Part shown: in pieces, positions 11,073-20,769 of the stretch
How the letters are laid out: each line of letters opens with the position of its first letter
How positions within the stretch are numbered: position 1 is the first letter of the stretch
NCBI GenBank assembly: GCA_031841125.1
Contig: CM063106.1
Coordinates: 8,246,001-8,310,000 of the forward strand
Source: Acanthococcus lagerstroemiae
Lineage: Eukaryota; Arthropoda; Insecta; Hemiptera; Eriococcidae
Reading direction: 5' to 3'
Length of the DNA stretch: 64,000 bases
Translations under genes and position numbers: made by a program
Notes under the pieces: generated by a model
Databases searched by the model: none
What the model saw: only the letters and a program-made list of their open reading frames with translations
What the model was told of the DNA's origin: nothing

Positions 11073-12143
11073 ATATGTTTAGCGTGTAAAGTACATTTGC
11101 AAAATAATTTTTATTTTACATGTAAAATGTAAAATAAATGTAAAATGAGTGAAAAAATGTAAGTTCAGTTTGTCAATAAAAATTTAAAACTTGCACGCAA
11201 CTGTAACTGCAGTCAGAAATGGTTGGCTCCTTCATCATTCAATTTTATAATTTATACTCATAAAAGTCACTATAGATGACTCATAAGAATGTTTAATTCT
11301 TAAACTATACCATTCGTTTTATTTTACTGTTAAAATTTAATTAATTTCATTTCAGTCATGTATTTCATAATTCATTTTCTTTTGTTAAAAGAAAGTATAA
11401 AACGAAAAGTTTAGAATCAGACGTATAAGAATAACCAACTCCTGGAAAAAATGTTGGTCTCTGAAAAAAATACTTAGAAGGAATTTTTTAGTAAAACAAA
11501 AAGGACAAATTTTGAACAGTTGTAGACACCCTGTCGTACGGTTGTCGAACCTGGTTGTTTACTAGAACTGAAGAGGAAAAAATAGTCATTCATCAAAACA
11601 ATCTGAAAAGAGCAATCCTTGGTATAAAGAGAAATGATAAAATTAATCTACTAAAATAAAAAATCAGTTAAAATACATCAACTTCCTCCATGCTCTAAGG
11701 AGGCTGAAGTGGGACTGGGCTGGACACGTGGCGAGGATGGATAATAACAGGTGGGCAAAAATAACCTCAGAATGGTTTTAGAAAGGTGAGGAGAAAGGGG
11801 AAACAAAGAACCAGATTGAGGGATGAATTTGACAGAATGTTCCTGCACAAACAATATCACAAGATTGCGCAAAACAGGGGAGAATGGGAGCGTCTGACAG
11901 AGGCCTTTGCCCAATAGAGGGCAACTTAACCTATGCTAGGTATGGGTTAAGTAAAAGGAAAAATAAAGATAATTTTGAATTGAATTGAATTTGAATTATT
12001 TTCAATTTTTCATTCTCATTTCTTATCATATCAGTTATCATTTATCAATCATCAATCATGTTATTGTTTCGTCATTTTACATTTTACATGCATTTTGCGT
12101 AAAATTTTAAATAAATCATTTTACGTGCATGATGCCAACCCTG
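11073..12143. mobile_element. hAT-type MITE, TACATG family copy A, carrying a nested LINE
   Basis: The right end reads GATGCCAACCCTG and its reverse complement starts CAGGGTTGGCATC. The left end is worn but aligns with the other terminus of copy B (35359-35798). A TSD of 8 bp is visible: TTCGTGTT (11065-11072) and TTCGTGTA (12144-12151), 7 of 8 matching. The body shares long AT-rich blocks with copy B in reverse orientation, including ATTTTACATGTAAAAT, CCATTCGTTTTATTTTAC and CATTCTCATTTCTTATCAT. A 3'-end LINE is inserted at 11380-11993. A pair of such copies shows that this is a family and not a single odd sequence. Confidence 0.8.
11380..11993 (+). mobile_element. 5'-truncated LINE 3' end nested in the MITE
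   Basis: Comparison with MITE copy B places the insertion between CATAATTCATTTTC and TTTTCAATTTTTCATTC. A 10-bp TSD is visible as AATTCATTTTC (11369-11379) and AATTATTTTC (11994-12003). The coding traces on the plus strand read DTLSYGCRTWLFTR (about 11523-11575), then RLKWDWAGHVARMDNNRWAK (about 11705-11765), then RTRLRDEFDRM and GEWERLTEAFAQ with a stop. This is the C-terminal tail order of RTE/CR1-like endonuclease-reverse transcriptases. The element ends in a GAATT-type short tandem tail (about 11974-11993) and not in poly-A. Frameshifts and stops make it dead. Confidence 0.85.
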
Positions 12144-12160
12144 TTCGTGTATATATTATA

Positions 12161-12709
12161 CACGAGGAGCGATTTTCCAAAACGGCCTCTGTCCAATTTT
12201 ATATTTTTTTCACGGGGAAGAAAAAACTTGGTGTACCCCTGTATTACATCTACATGTTATGGTTGATAGTCGGGTTGCCTAGTAGAACACTTACAGGAAT
12301 TTGTCTCGTTGAAATATTGAATGTACCTTGTACAGGAGATGCGCCTACAGTCGCGAAGTGGGAGATCTCCTGGATAGAGGCCATTTTGGAACAACATTCT
12401 TGAATTATTAGTTTTGGTTTGGCACAAAATTAGACATACCTACTGTATCTTTCAGTAGATTCTAATTCATAAAATTCTCAAGATAATGTCAACTTCTCTA
12501 TTGTGATAAAAATATGTGGACAGAGGCCGTTTTAGAAAAATTTTTTTTTCTCTTTGTGAGTCTATTTTGGCTTTTTACATGCGTTAGATTCGCGATATCG
12601 TGATTTTGTTCGGGCCAGAATATGTATTACTAGATTCCTCACCAGATGGCGCCATTAAACGATTTTTCAAATAAATGGACAGAGTTCGTTTTGGAAAATG
12701 CTCCTCACA
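12161..12709. mobile_element. 549-bp Tc1/mariner-like MITE with iterated TIR core
   Basis: The left end starts CACGAGGAGCGATTTTCC and the reverse-complemented right end starts TGTGAGGAGCATTTTCC. Both continue with AAAACGRMCTCTGTCC, giving a TIR of about 34 bp. TA dinucleotides flank it at 12159-12160 and 12710-12711. The TIR core GGACAGAGGCCGTTTTGGAA recurs inside: near 12370-12395 (one of the more diverged copies) and near 12515-12540, besides the two ends. No transposase is present. It abuts the hAT MITE to the left by only 17 bp. Confidence 0.85.
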
Positions 12710-12711
12710 TA

Positions 12712-14008
12712 TATCTTACATGTATATACATTTTTTTTCTTCGAAATGAGTGAGTTAAAAATTCTTATTCAAATCCTTTATTCAAGCTTTTTGTGAAAAT
12801 TATATTACTTCCTTTTTTGAAAAGAGAAGTCAAATGTAGAGCCCGAAATGGGGTCGGATAAAACATTTAATTAAATTTTAAAATTGGAGTCCAAATTGAG
12901 ATCCAATGCGAGCTCAGATTTAATTTTCTGATTAACCCGTATTCCAAAATCTCTCTTATTCCAATAACGTGCTGAGTTCTTGCGGCAAACAAGTATCAAT
13001 TCCATCACGTTTTTTGATGGAGTTTTCTCGAAAGTTAATAGAATGATAATATTGAAAAATAAATCTTCGAGGACAGTAAGTGACATTATCTGAACAAACT
13101 GTTGCAAAAGGTTCAATCAGGGGGAGGAGCGGTTTTGTGATAAGATATAGCACAGAGCCCAAAAACTTGAAAAAGTGGTCATGAAGTTTTTTTGGATGCG
13201 AAGATATCCTTTGAGTTGGCAAAACCTAATTGAAAAAAGTGCAAATACGATCGAAGTTTGCACATTTTTCTTAGACTCAAGTCAGTAGAAAACTATTTGA
13301 ACAAGTTTTCCGCTCGTGAATTTAGGCGAGTACGCTTTAAAAGATCGGATCCTCCTGTCCCGGATTCTATTCGCATCTCCATACGCTTCTTGACTAATCT
13401 TGGAATTACTCAAAAAACCGCGCAAGTTTAAAGACTGAGTCTTGAAAACTGATACTCGTGTGAGAAGAGATTACAAAAATGAACCGTTGTATCAAAACCA
13501 GTCAATTTGTAAAAATCACAAATTTTTATGTATTACCATATTATGTACGAGTACAGTGGAAATCGGTTGTATCGATGCCGCATATAACGATGTGCTGCTT
13601 ATCTTCTTCTTCTTCTTCTTTAGGCACCGTATTCGACACCCGATGTTGGCGGTCGCGATTTCTGACGTGCTACTCTCCTGGGAATTTTAGTCAGGGTAGT
13701 TTGCCGTTGCTGTCCCCACGGTTTTGTTGTGTTACAGTTTCCTTCTCTGTGCCCAGAAGTGTGCAGCTGCAGTTCGCTTACTGGCCACGTGTTTCATGGT
13801 GTTGAGTAAGCTGTTCACAGCGTGCACGCGCACAGTACCAATCTCTTTCTGACCTGGAGGTAACATCCAACACGCTCTGCAATTGTATTGCCTTGTTCAT
13901 GTGAACGGGCGGGGGTTACAGAACGTGCTATGTTTTCGACTCGATTGATACTATAGTCGCTGTGTTCGCTAGGTTCCTGGGGGGAGGGGGTATTCGAATA
14001 TCATTAGC
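12712..14008. other. No gene recognised; CTT microsatellite
   Basis: A (CTT)n tract lies at about 13598-13622. A possible pogo-type left terminus, TACAGTGGAAATCGG, is at about 13553, but no partner was found. The two overlapping frames at 13442-13805 cross the CTT tract and show no recognised domain. Confidence 0.4.
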
Positions 14009-14011
14009 CTT

Positions 14012-14090
14012 CCGGCATCGATGGGACTCGAACCCGAAACCCAAGGATGGTCAAACGAGAGCATGTTACCGCTTGACCTTACAGCCTGCT
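14012..14090 (-). pseudogene. tRNA-derived SINE head or tRNA pseudogene
   Basis: On the minus strand a perfect polymerase III box B, GGTTCGAGTCC, lies within 14023-14035. About 45 bp upstream is a box A-like GGTCAAGCGGTAAC. The interval has the length and spacing of a tRNA, but the acceptor ends do not pair (the 3' side GATGCCGG has no CCGGCATC partner) and only three T-stem pairs form. It is therefore a degraded tRNA copy or the 5' head of a tRNA-derived SINE, and not a working tRNA gene. Confidence 0.6.
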
Positions 14091-14802
14091 TACAGCTGTG
14101 TGATTTTCAAGTCCGGGCCATAGGTAATGTAAGGGAAACACTATCAGTTTGAGCGATATACAGGTTTTAACGATGGAAAACTGAGTTTCCTTCAACATCA
14201 TTGTAACCGAGTTCCACTGAGAAGTATACTTTTTTTGCGAGAGGGTATGTAAAGAGGTTTTTGGGAGATGGATGCCAATATTTTCCACTTTCCTGTTGCA
14301 GTCACGGCAGATGCTTGCATCGCTGCCTACACTCTTACAACCTGTGCTGATAAACAATTTAGTACATCAACTGGAAGATCATACATTTTGAAACTGTCGT
14401 AGTGTTTTTTTTATAGCAAAAGGTAATTACTGCAGCCGAAATAGACAATCGCGACTTTGTGAGAGTGAAAGAAGGGAGAAGAAAAAAAAAACACCGAAAT
14501 AACCGTTACGCGGATCCGAAAGTTGACACATTTATCACGGATTATAAATTCGACACTGCACACAAGTTTCTATTGTTGATTGTTCGAATGCAGCTTCAGA
14601 TTTGTACATGTCATTGCGATTTCGCTCGCGCTGCACCCTCTTGGTTGACTAACCTCGTGTCATGTCCCCCCCGCGTGTAAACCGCCACTGTCATCAATAA
14701 TTTTTTTTAAGGTAGTATAATATAGGTCTTTTGTCGCTGCACGTGTCTGCAGCACAATAATTGTTTTTGTACGACATTACCTACGCTGGGGTGGACAACT
14801 AA

Positions 14803-14820
14803 GTAAACTGTACAGTTTAC
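14803..14820. repeat. 18-bp perfect palindrome
   Basis: GTAAACTGTACAGTTTAC is a perfect palindrome. It could be a dimeric protein-binding site or a cruciform or hairpin seed. No TIR or gene context explains it. Confidence 0.5.
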
Positions 14821-15309
14821 CCCGAACACCTGGATTTATTGAGCACCCTTTGACGATTAGCATGTGCTTTTGTTCGCACATCACCAGCGTCCCTCGTTGG
14901 CCTGGAATCACTCTCTCACCTTACTGCATTGGCGACCGTTGTTAATAGACGTCTATATCGAGCTTTAATTTCGGTAAATTAAAGCTTTTGTGAGGCGGCA
15001 ACTGTTTTATTCAAATATTGGCGGTAAAGAACACCGAATGCTGCGTCGGGTGTACGAGAACCAGGGGCGTACAGAAAATAATTTTCTATTGGGATTGTAC
15101 GTTTAGCCGATTCCAAAATTACGAGTTGGCCGTTTGTACGAAAATTTGCAAAACACAGATTTTGTTTTGTCAGCAGACTTGATGAGCAAGAGGAACCAAG
15201 TTGTAACTTCCAGATTGTGGACGAGAAGAGACTCTGACACATCAAAAATGAATCGCTAACATTCTTTATGGTCAACTCGAGAGGCCGGCAGCAGTATACG
15301 TCCACGGTG

Positions 15310-15416
15310 CCCTCTGGCCCCTGATGCGATGCCCGAAAGGGTAGTTTCTAGTGCCGGGGTGTGGTGTCATAGGGGCCACCTCGGCATGCGTGCATCGCCA
15401 TACGTCCCACCACACC
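15310..15416. mobile_element. 107-bp short retroposon, copy 1
   Basis: This copy starts CCCTCTGGCCCCTGATGCG and ends CGTCCCACCACACC. It is flanked by a 14-bp TSD, ATACGTCCACGGTG (15296-15309) and ATACGTCCACAGTG (15417-15430), 13 of 14 matching. It is about 90% identical to copy 3 at 53161 and has the same ends and length. It is more GC-rich than its surroundings and can fold through GCGATGC/GCATCGC and GGCCCCTG/CAGGGGCC pairs. On the minus strand a short frame starting MVWWDVWRCTHA is preserved in copies 1 and 3, but one missing base shifts it in copy 1. No poly-A tail or polymerase III boxes were recognised. Confidence 0.8.
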
Positions 15417-15430
15417 ATACGTCCACAGTG

Positions 15431-16129
15431 AAATCTCTTTGAAACTATTGTACGGCAGAAAATTACATAAATGAGGCAGAGTCGGTATTGAGGACACCCC
15501 TCAATCAGATTCCAAGTTGGCATTTTCTTTTTCGGCAAAATGCAGTAGCCAGTTGACAAAGTTGCGCACAGGAGGACTGAGGACCTTTTTGCTTCTCAAT
15601 AAAATTTTAGGAATGTAGTCGGCGTTTTTGCCTTTCACCTGCTCCTCCAAACATTTTTATGTACGCCGGCCATGAAATTAGGAAAAGAGGAGAAAAAGAG
15701 GAAAACGCGGACAGCTGTCTCAGCTACCCTAATTTATAATGGAAATGGTCCACTTTGGTCCTTCTAGGTCCAAATTATTTGGCTTTTGCATTTCAGATAC
15801 ATACCATGAACCGTGGTGAAGGTTTTTCTCCATGAAATCATTTAAGGCCTTTCACTTCAGTCACGAATATACTTCATATCAGTGGCCGATCTAGAACGTA
15901 TAGGAATTGAATAGTTTTCACTCTCTTCCTCTCCCCTAGCTATCTGAGTTGTTGCTTGAATCATTCCTTAACTTTCAAGATGGTGAATGAGTGAGTAGAT
16001 GAAGCAAAAATTTTAACGAAATGATGTGTCAGTATTACTCTGTTCTCTGAAGTATCGATTGATTTGTGAACGATCATTAACAATATTCAGTTTTTTTGTT
16101 GTTGTTTTTTTGAGAATTCAGGTCAGTCC
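15431..16129. other. No gene recognised
   Basis: Unassigned sequence. A single CAGTGGCCGATCTAGAACG at 15885 resembles a hAT left terminus, but no right end or TSD partner was found within reach. Confidence 0.4.
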
Positions 16130-16560
16130 GTAAGAGCGACTAAGACTCTTCAATGCTCGTTGAAGAATCGGTTGACGACTTTTCCAGACTTGTTCATGAC
16201 TCGTCAAGACTGTGTTAAAAACACATTTAAGACTTTTCATGACATTGCCAGACTTCATCAAGATTCTTCAAGACTCAATCGAGATTTTTAACGAATCTTT
16301 CATGTTTACCCAGGACACCTTGATAACGATTTCATCCTTGAAGATTTTTCCCAACTTGCCTAAGATTGCTTAAAATTATTCATCGTTCGTATACACGATC
16401 CTTTTAGCTTACTCAAGTTTTGATTAAGTCTCATCAAGAATGTTGAAGACACAATTTCAAGATTTTTGAGACGGCCATATCTGTTGAAGATTTCTTGTGA
16501 CTGTTTAAGACTCTTACTGGCTTGTTTGAGAATCTTTGAGACTTCCCGTTGGTTAACTAA
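16130..16560. repeat. Helically phased GACT tract
   Basis: GACT (or one-base variants such as GACA and GATT) begins at 16177, 16187, 16198, 16208, 16231, 16241, 16251, 16262 and 16272. The steps are 10, 11, 10, 23, 10, 10, 11 and 10 bp. The surrounding consensus is close to TTCAAGACTC. The pattern fades after about 16330 and returns weakly to 16560. Confidence 0.75.
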
Positions 16561-18218
16561 TTTTGAAGTATTTTCAATTCACCAGTTTTTTTGTCTTCGA
16601 AACGGACGATTGTACTCATTGCTCTCCGCGTGCGTCGGCGGTTGCTTTGTACAGCTACCGTGGATTTTGATAACGGTGAAAGAGGAGCCGAAATTTTCTA
16701 CCTTCCAAAATTTGAGTCAGCAAATGAACAAAACAAAAGTTCTTGTTTTCGAAAACTGCTGAGCCTACGTATTAATCGAGAAATCTCATCTCTCTGAAAT
16801 TTCTCAAAGCGCCTTTTTGTCAATTTGCTGGGTAGTTGAATTTTTAAATTGGTTTTTGTGGTGGAGGGACAGATGATTCTTTGTAATCGCCTTCATGAAG
16901 TCTACCCAACTACTCTAGAAAAGACAGATTTTTTCAAAATCGACCTGGAAGAATCTAGCGATTTACTGTTGAAGGATGTAAACTTCAGAGACTGAACCGC
17001 CCTCTCTTGCGAGGCCATCTTATCCCCTGAATGAATGTTTTCACCTGCCCATACAGTCACCAGGAATTGCCAATAACCTACCTGCCGCAGTTACGAAGTA
17101 TTGCTCTCGAAATCCCTATCCCAAATTTACTGACTATGTGAGAGCTACCTGATGAAAAGAATGCCCTCCCGTTTTTCGTTCTGGAAAGTTACGGAAACGT
17201 CTCGTGGAGCCGTTTGCTTTACTCCCTCGATCCCTTGGTCCCTAGGTCCCTAAAATGCTCGCGTGCGGATTAGTAATTGAGGCAGTATTAATCGCAGTTA
17301 AGGCATTGTCAGACAGTTGTGTCCGCGAATATCCTAGTTTAGAACGGACTATCGAAAAATATTCTTAATTTCTACACCATCGTAAAATTTTAATTCCGCT
17401 GGCGCGACGCCTGTACAAATTTTACAAAATATTTTTTCACGTTCACCGTGTAGCCCAGATTCTGTTTACATCGTAAAATGAGACGTAGTGACATTTTCAT
17501 GGGCTGTTCTTAAAGGTGTTGTTAACATTGTTGGTTTTGCTCTGATTAAAAAAACAAACGAAATAATGATCATTTGTAGCAGAAATTCCGGGTATATATG
17601 ATGTGTACTGTCACCAGGCAGCGAATATACATATTTTGTTCAATTTGTCTATCAACAAGAATAGTTGTAACCGCGCAGCCATTAAATATATGATTTTAAG
17701 AAACTGAAATTGGAAATTTTAAAGTCCCGTTTGGCGAAAACAGCACAAACATTTGGATATTAGTGCAGAATGGAGGAAAATCTGGCGGCAATCAAGTTTC
17801 AGTTAGGTACTGTAGCGTACGGAACGGTGTTTCTAACAGAGGAAGGATGAAGGGGTTTATCTCTCAAGACCTGGAGAATTTAATTTTGCTCCCGAGTCAC
17901 ACTTCGTGAAGTTCCCATCCTCCCGTTCAGAGGTAACTTTCTACCTTTCTTTAGTTCAAAGTGTCCTTCAAACATAACCAATGCCTCCCATAATAACAGC
18001 GCGGATTAAATTCTGGCACGAAGCTTGTATACATCACTTAGGTCATTCGATACCCTGATGTGTTCTAAGCCTCGGCCGGACACAATGTTAAGATGGACTT
18101 GATAACTTTCTTGATTCTGATGTGAGTATTGTACATAATGGTTGTTCATGAACTATCATAATATAACTGAGGTATCCAGCTGAGAGAAAGACAAAAGACT
18201 GGATTCGTGGTTTCCGAC
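16561..18218. other. No gene recognised
   Basis: Unique-looking sequence with no TIR pairs, tRNA boxes or recognised protein motifs on either strand. A locally GC-richer patch lies at about 17180-17300. Confidence 0.4.
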
Positions 18219-18415
18219 TAGGCCTGGCACGGAAGAGGTGTAGTGGTTGACTTTCCTAGTCTAAATTTCCAACAATTTCCAGCATTTTCATAAAACTTTT
18301 GCAAAACTGAGACAATGTGAAGGTTTTTTTTTGTTTGTCAACTGAAAATTTTGTAAGTTTTTGTCGGCATTTTAGTCATTCCCCGCCTCCCAAAAAATTG
18401 TTCGCACCGGCCCTG
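18219..18415. mobile_element. 197-bp hAT MITE (worn TIRs)
   Basis: The left end TAGGCCTGGCACGGA and the reverse-complemented right end CAGGGCCGGTGCGAA match at 10 of 15 positions, and most mismatches are transitions. The flanking TSD is TTTCCGAC (18211-18218) and TTTCAGAA (18416-18423), 6 of 8 matching. The interior contains GGGAGGCGGGG near the right end and no coding sequence. Confidence 0.65.
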
Positions 18416-18479
18416 TTTCAGAATCCATTTGAATCTAAAATTGTTAACACTCGTTGACCAGGAAAAAGAACGGCTACTA

Positions 18480-19363
18480 AGGTAAACCGGTACACAGTGA
18501 TACGCCAGTACACAATGTCACACCCGTCTTTTCTCCCAAACCACTAGCGCTTCATGCGTGATTTTTATATATGTAACGTAACTTTGGGTGCCTATGCTAC
18601 CCATCAATCAACTAGGAGAATGCAAAAATTTGTTGGTTGTTTATAACGGAAAAACAATTTCCGAAACTTCAAAGTTTCGAAATTTGAGAAATTGTTTTTG
18701 TTATTATCGGAAGAGTAATTGATAAAGAGAAAAAATGAAAAATGTGTGAGGATACAGGTTGATTTTACGTATAATTTCGTGTGGTTTGCAAAAAAAAATA
18801 GTTGATTGATTTTTTTTTATACGCGATTTGACGAGCAAACCAAGATTGGTACACAGTGGCCCACATATTTCAATGATGAAGAAAGGAGTACGATGAATAC
18901 AAAAATTGGTTGTTATAACTTACCGGTTATTTTTTAGTAAAATATGCCACGAAAATCCGTAAGAGAAACAACAAAGGGGGAATTTTCGGAGGAGGTGATG
19001 AAAAGTGCTGTCGATTTTGTGATTCGAGGATTCTCCTTTTCCCTCGATTTATCAGGTTACAATATTCGTTAATATGTAATTTGAAACATATTTCACCCAT
19101 AAAAACTATTGTTATACGTTCATTTTCGCATTTATTTCAGTGTGCCAAGGTGTACCTGGAAAGGTACACAATGGCACGGAATTTCGTCTTTACATTTTTA
19201 TCTCTTACGCGTCTCCGAGTCATTCAATCTGGCTGAAAATTTGGTATGTAGTGCCCGAATATCATAGTAATACGCGCTCTAAAGGACAAGTCAAACGAGT
19301 AACTACAACTCCATCTATAGGGAAAAAAAACTGAAAAGCGTGCCACTGTGTACCGGCTTACCT
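18480..19363 (+). mobile_element. 884-bp pogo/Tigger-like element with iterated terminal motif
   Basis: The left end AGGTAAACCGGTACACAGTG and the reverse-complemented right end AGGTAAGCCGGTACACAGTG differ at one of 20 bases. TA flanks both sides (18478-18479, 19364-19365). The core GGTACACARTGGCACG or a close variant recurs inside near 18505, 18850 and 19160 in addition to the two ends, suggesting several transposase-binding sites. The plus strand retains the start of a psq-type helix-turn-helix ORF (18944-19072). The rest of a pogo transposase, including its DDE domain, is missing, so this is an internally deleted, non-autonomous copy. Confidence 0.85.
18944..19072 (+). pseudogene. Pogo/Tigger transposase N-terminal fragment
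   Basis: The 42-codon frame begins MPRKSVRETTKGEFSEEVMK and continues SAVDFVIRGFSFSLDLSG before a stop. The start M-P-R-K, the basic stretch, the W/F-S-E-E-x-M-K helix and the G-x-S-x-x-x segment match the psq helix-turn-helix at the start of pogo and Tigger transposases, as remembered from the family. The recognition helix is disrupted and nothing beyond it is conserved. It lies centrally between matching TIRs, which supports the assignment. Confidence 0.7.
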
Positions 19364-19876
19364 TACTAAAAAATATAATTTTGGAAACTGTCGATCAAAT
19401 GTTTTACAAGTTTAGAACACTAAAACGAACCATTTAATCTTCCATTTCAGAGATCGGATTTCAGCCCACGTTTCTTTTAGTCCCGTATACGGATATACGT
19501 ATGTGTACAGATGAGAAAGTACAAGACGAATCTGAAAATATGGAATGTCAAAAATAAAAGGTTTTCATGGGCGATCGTTGACTGAGAAGTCAAATTTAGG
19601 GTGATGGTACGAGACGACCGCCGGAGGCTGGAATCTAATCTTGTCTGTTTTGAAAGTTGTACGTTTAGATGCTTGCAAATGGCTTAGCTCTTTCCTGATC
19701 GCTTGGAGCTCGTAGACAGTTGACGCTTGATAGTGTTGATTTATTTGTATAGTACTATAATAAGATTTAATAAAAAGTGATTGAGGACCTTGGCTCAGTG
19801 ACTGCTGGGCCGTCGAATACCAACACTAACCCTCACTCCGCTGATGTTGACTTTCACTATCTGTCTGTAGCTCTGT

Positions 19877-20466
19877 AGTTTCTATAAAAAGGGGTAACTT
19901 TGTTGATCAATCAAAGTCGCAAAAAACGCAAAAAAAGAACAAAATTTTTTGGTTAAAAAAATCAATTTTGAGATTTTGGTTGATTTCTATAGGAAAAACA
20001 TTGCAATAACAAAGAGACAAAATTTACGCGCATGAGCGAGAAGAGGGAGAGAAAGAAAGAGAATTATGATAGAGAATGAGAAAAGAATGCGAAAGTCTGC
20101 GGTCGCTTCCTGTGGGTTTTCCAAGCTCACGAATAAATCCGATGTTCTGAATTGTTACCACGCAGAAGAGCGAAAAATTACCTTCCCAATAAGCCCTTGT
20201 GGAGGCTGGTAACGTAATTCCGCGGTGAGTTAGGGCCGCTTGACGGAGTGGGAGAAAAAGGTGTGTCTAATTTTAAACGCGTTTTTCCCAAAAACGTGTT
20301 TCGCGCGTTTTTGTTACACTCATCTTTGACTGCTTGTATCTCCAGAACAAAAAGCGCTACAAATCTCGCCGATAGCTCATTTGAATGGGCATTCATTCCT
20401 CTATTACATGCTGTCCGTAACTCAAAATTCGTCGGAACGACAAAGTTACCTCTTTTTATAGAAACT
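19877..20466. mobile_element. 590-bp DNA element with 28-bp TIRs, family unknown
   Basis: The left arm (19877-19904) starts AGTTTCTATAAAAAGGGGTA and the reverse complement of the right arm (20439-20466) starts AGTTTCTATAAAAAGAGGTA. Both continue with ACTTTGTYG, with two mismatches in about 28 bases. A TA precedes GTTTC on the left and a TG follows GAAAC on the right, which could be a mutated TA duplication. The interior is AT-rich and non-coding. Tc1/mariner is the most likely superfamily, but a clear TSD is lacking. Confidence 0.65.
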
Positions 20467-20570
20467 GCCACATATGTATGCTGTCAGTTTGAAGTAGGCA
20501 AATTCACATACAGCAATGCAACATGAGTCTGATAAGACGAGCAAAAGTAGAAGATTCCGGCAAATGAGTA

Positions 20571-20762
20571 TAAATAGCCGCGTCAGAACGGCTGGACAAT
20601 CAGTTTATAAGTAGTAGTTACAAATTCACATTATTTAGCAAAGGGAGCACGCGGTTCAATTTTCAAGATTCCATGTTTATAGGAGTAGGAGTAGGGTACC
20701 AGGCCACAAGTTTAGATTGCTGTATGTATGTAAATATATACGACTTCATTATGAACCTTCAG
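20571..20762 (+). promoter_or_regulatory. Candidate TATA+Inr core promoter with possible first exon
   Basis: TATAAATAG begins near 20571. A TCAGTT initiator-like motif lies about 28-30 bp downstream (around 20600), the spacing typical of arthropod core promoters. Downstream an open frame from ATG 20673 (MFIGVGVGYQATSLDC...) passes in-frame ATGs at 20724 and 20751. It then meets CAG|GTATGT at 20760-20768, a good splice donor. A short first coding exon ending M-N-L-Q before a phase-0 intron resembles the start of many insect secreted or cuticle genes. No second exon was identified, so this is only a candidate. Confidence 0.3.
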
Positions 20763-20769
20763 GTATGTT

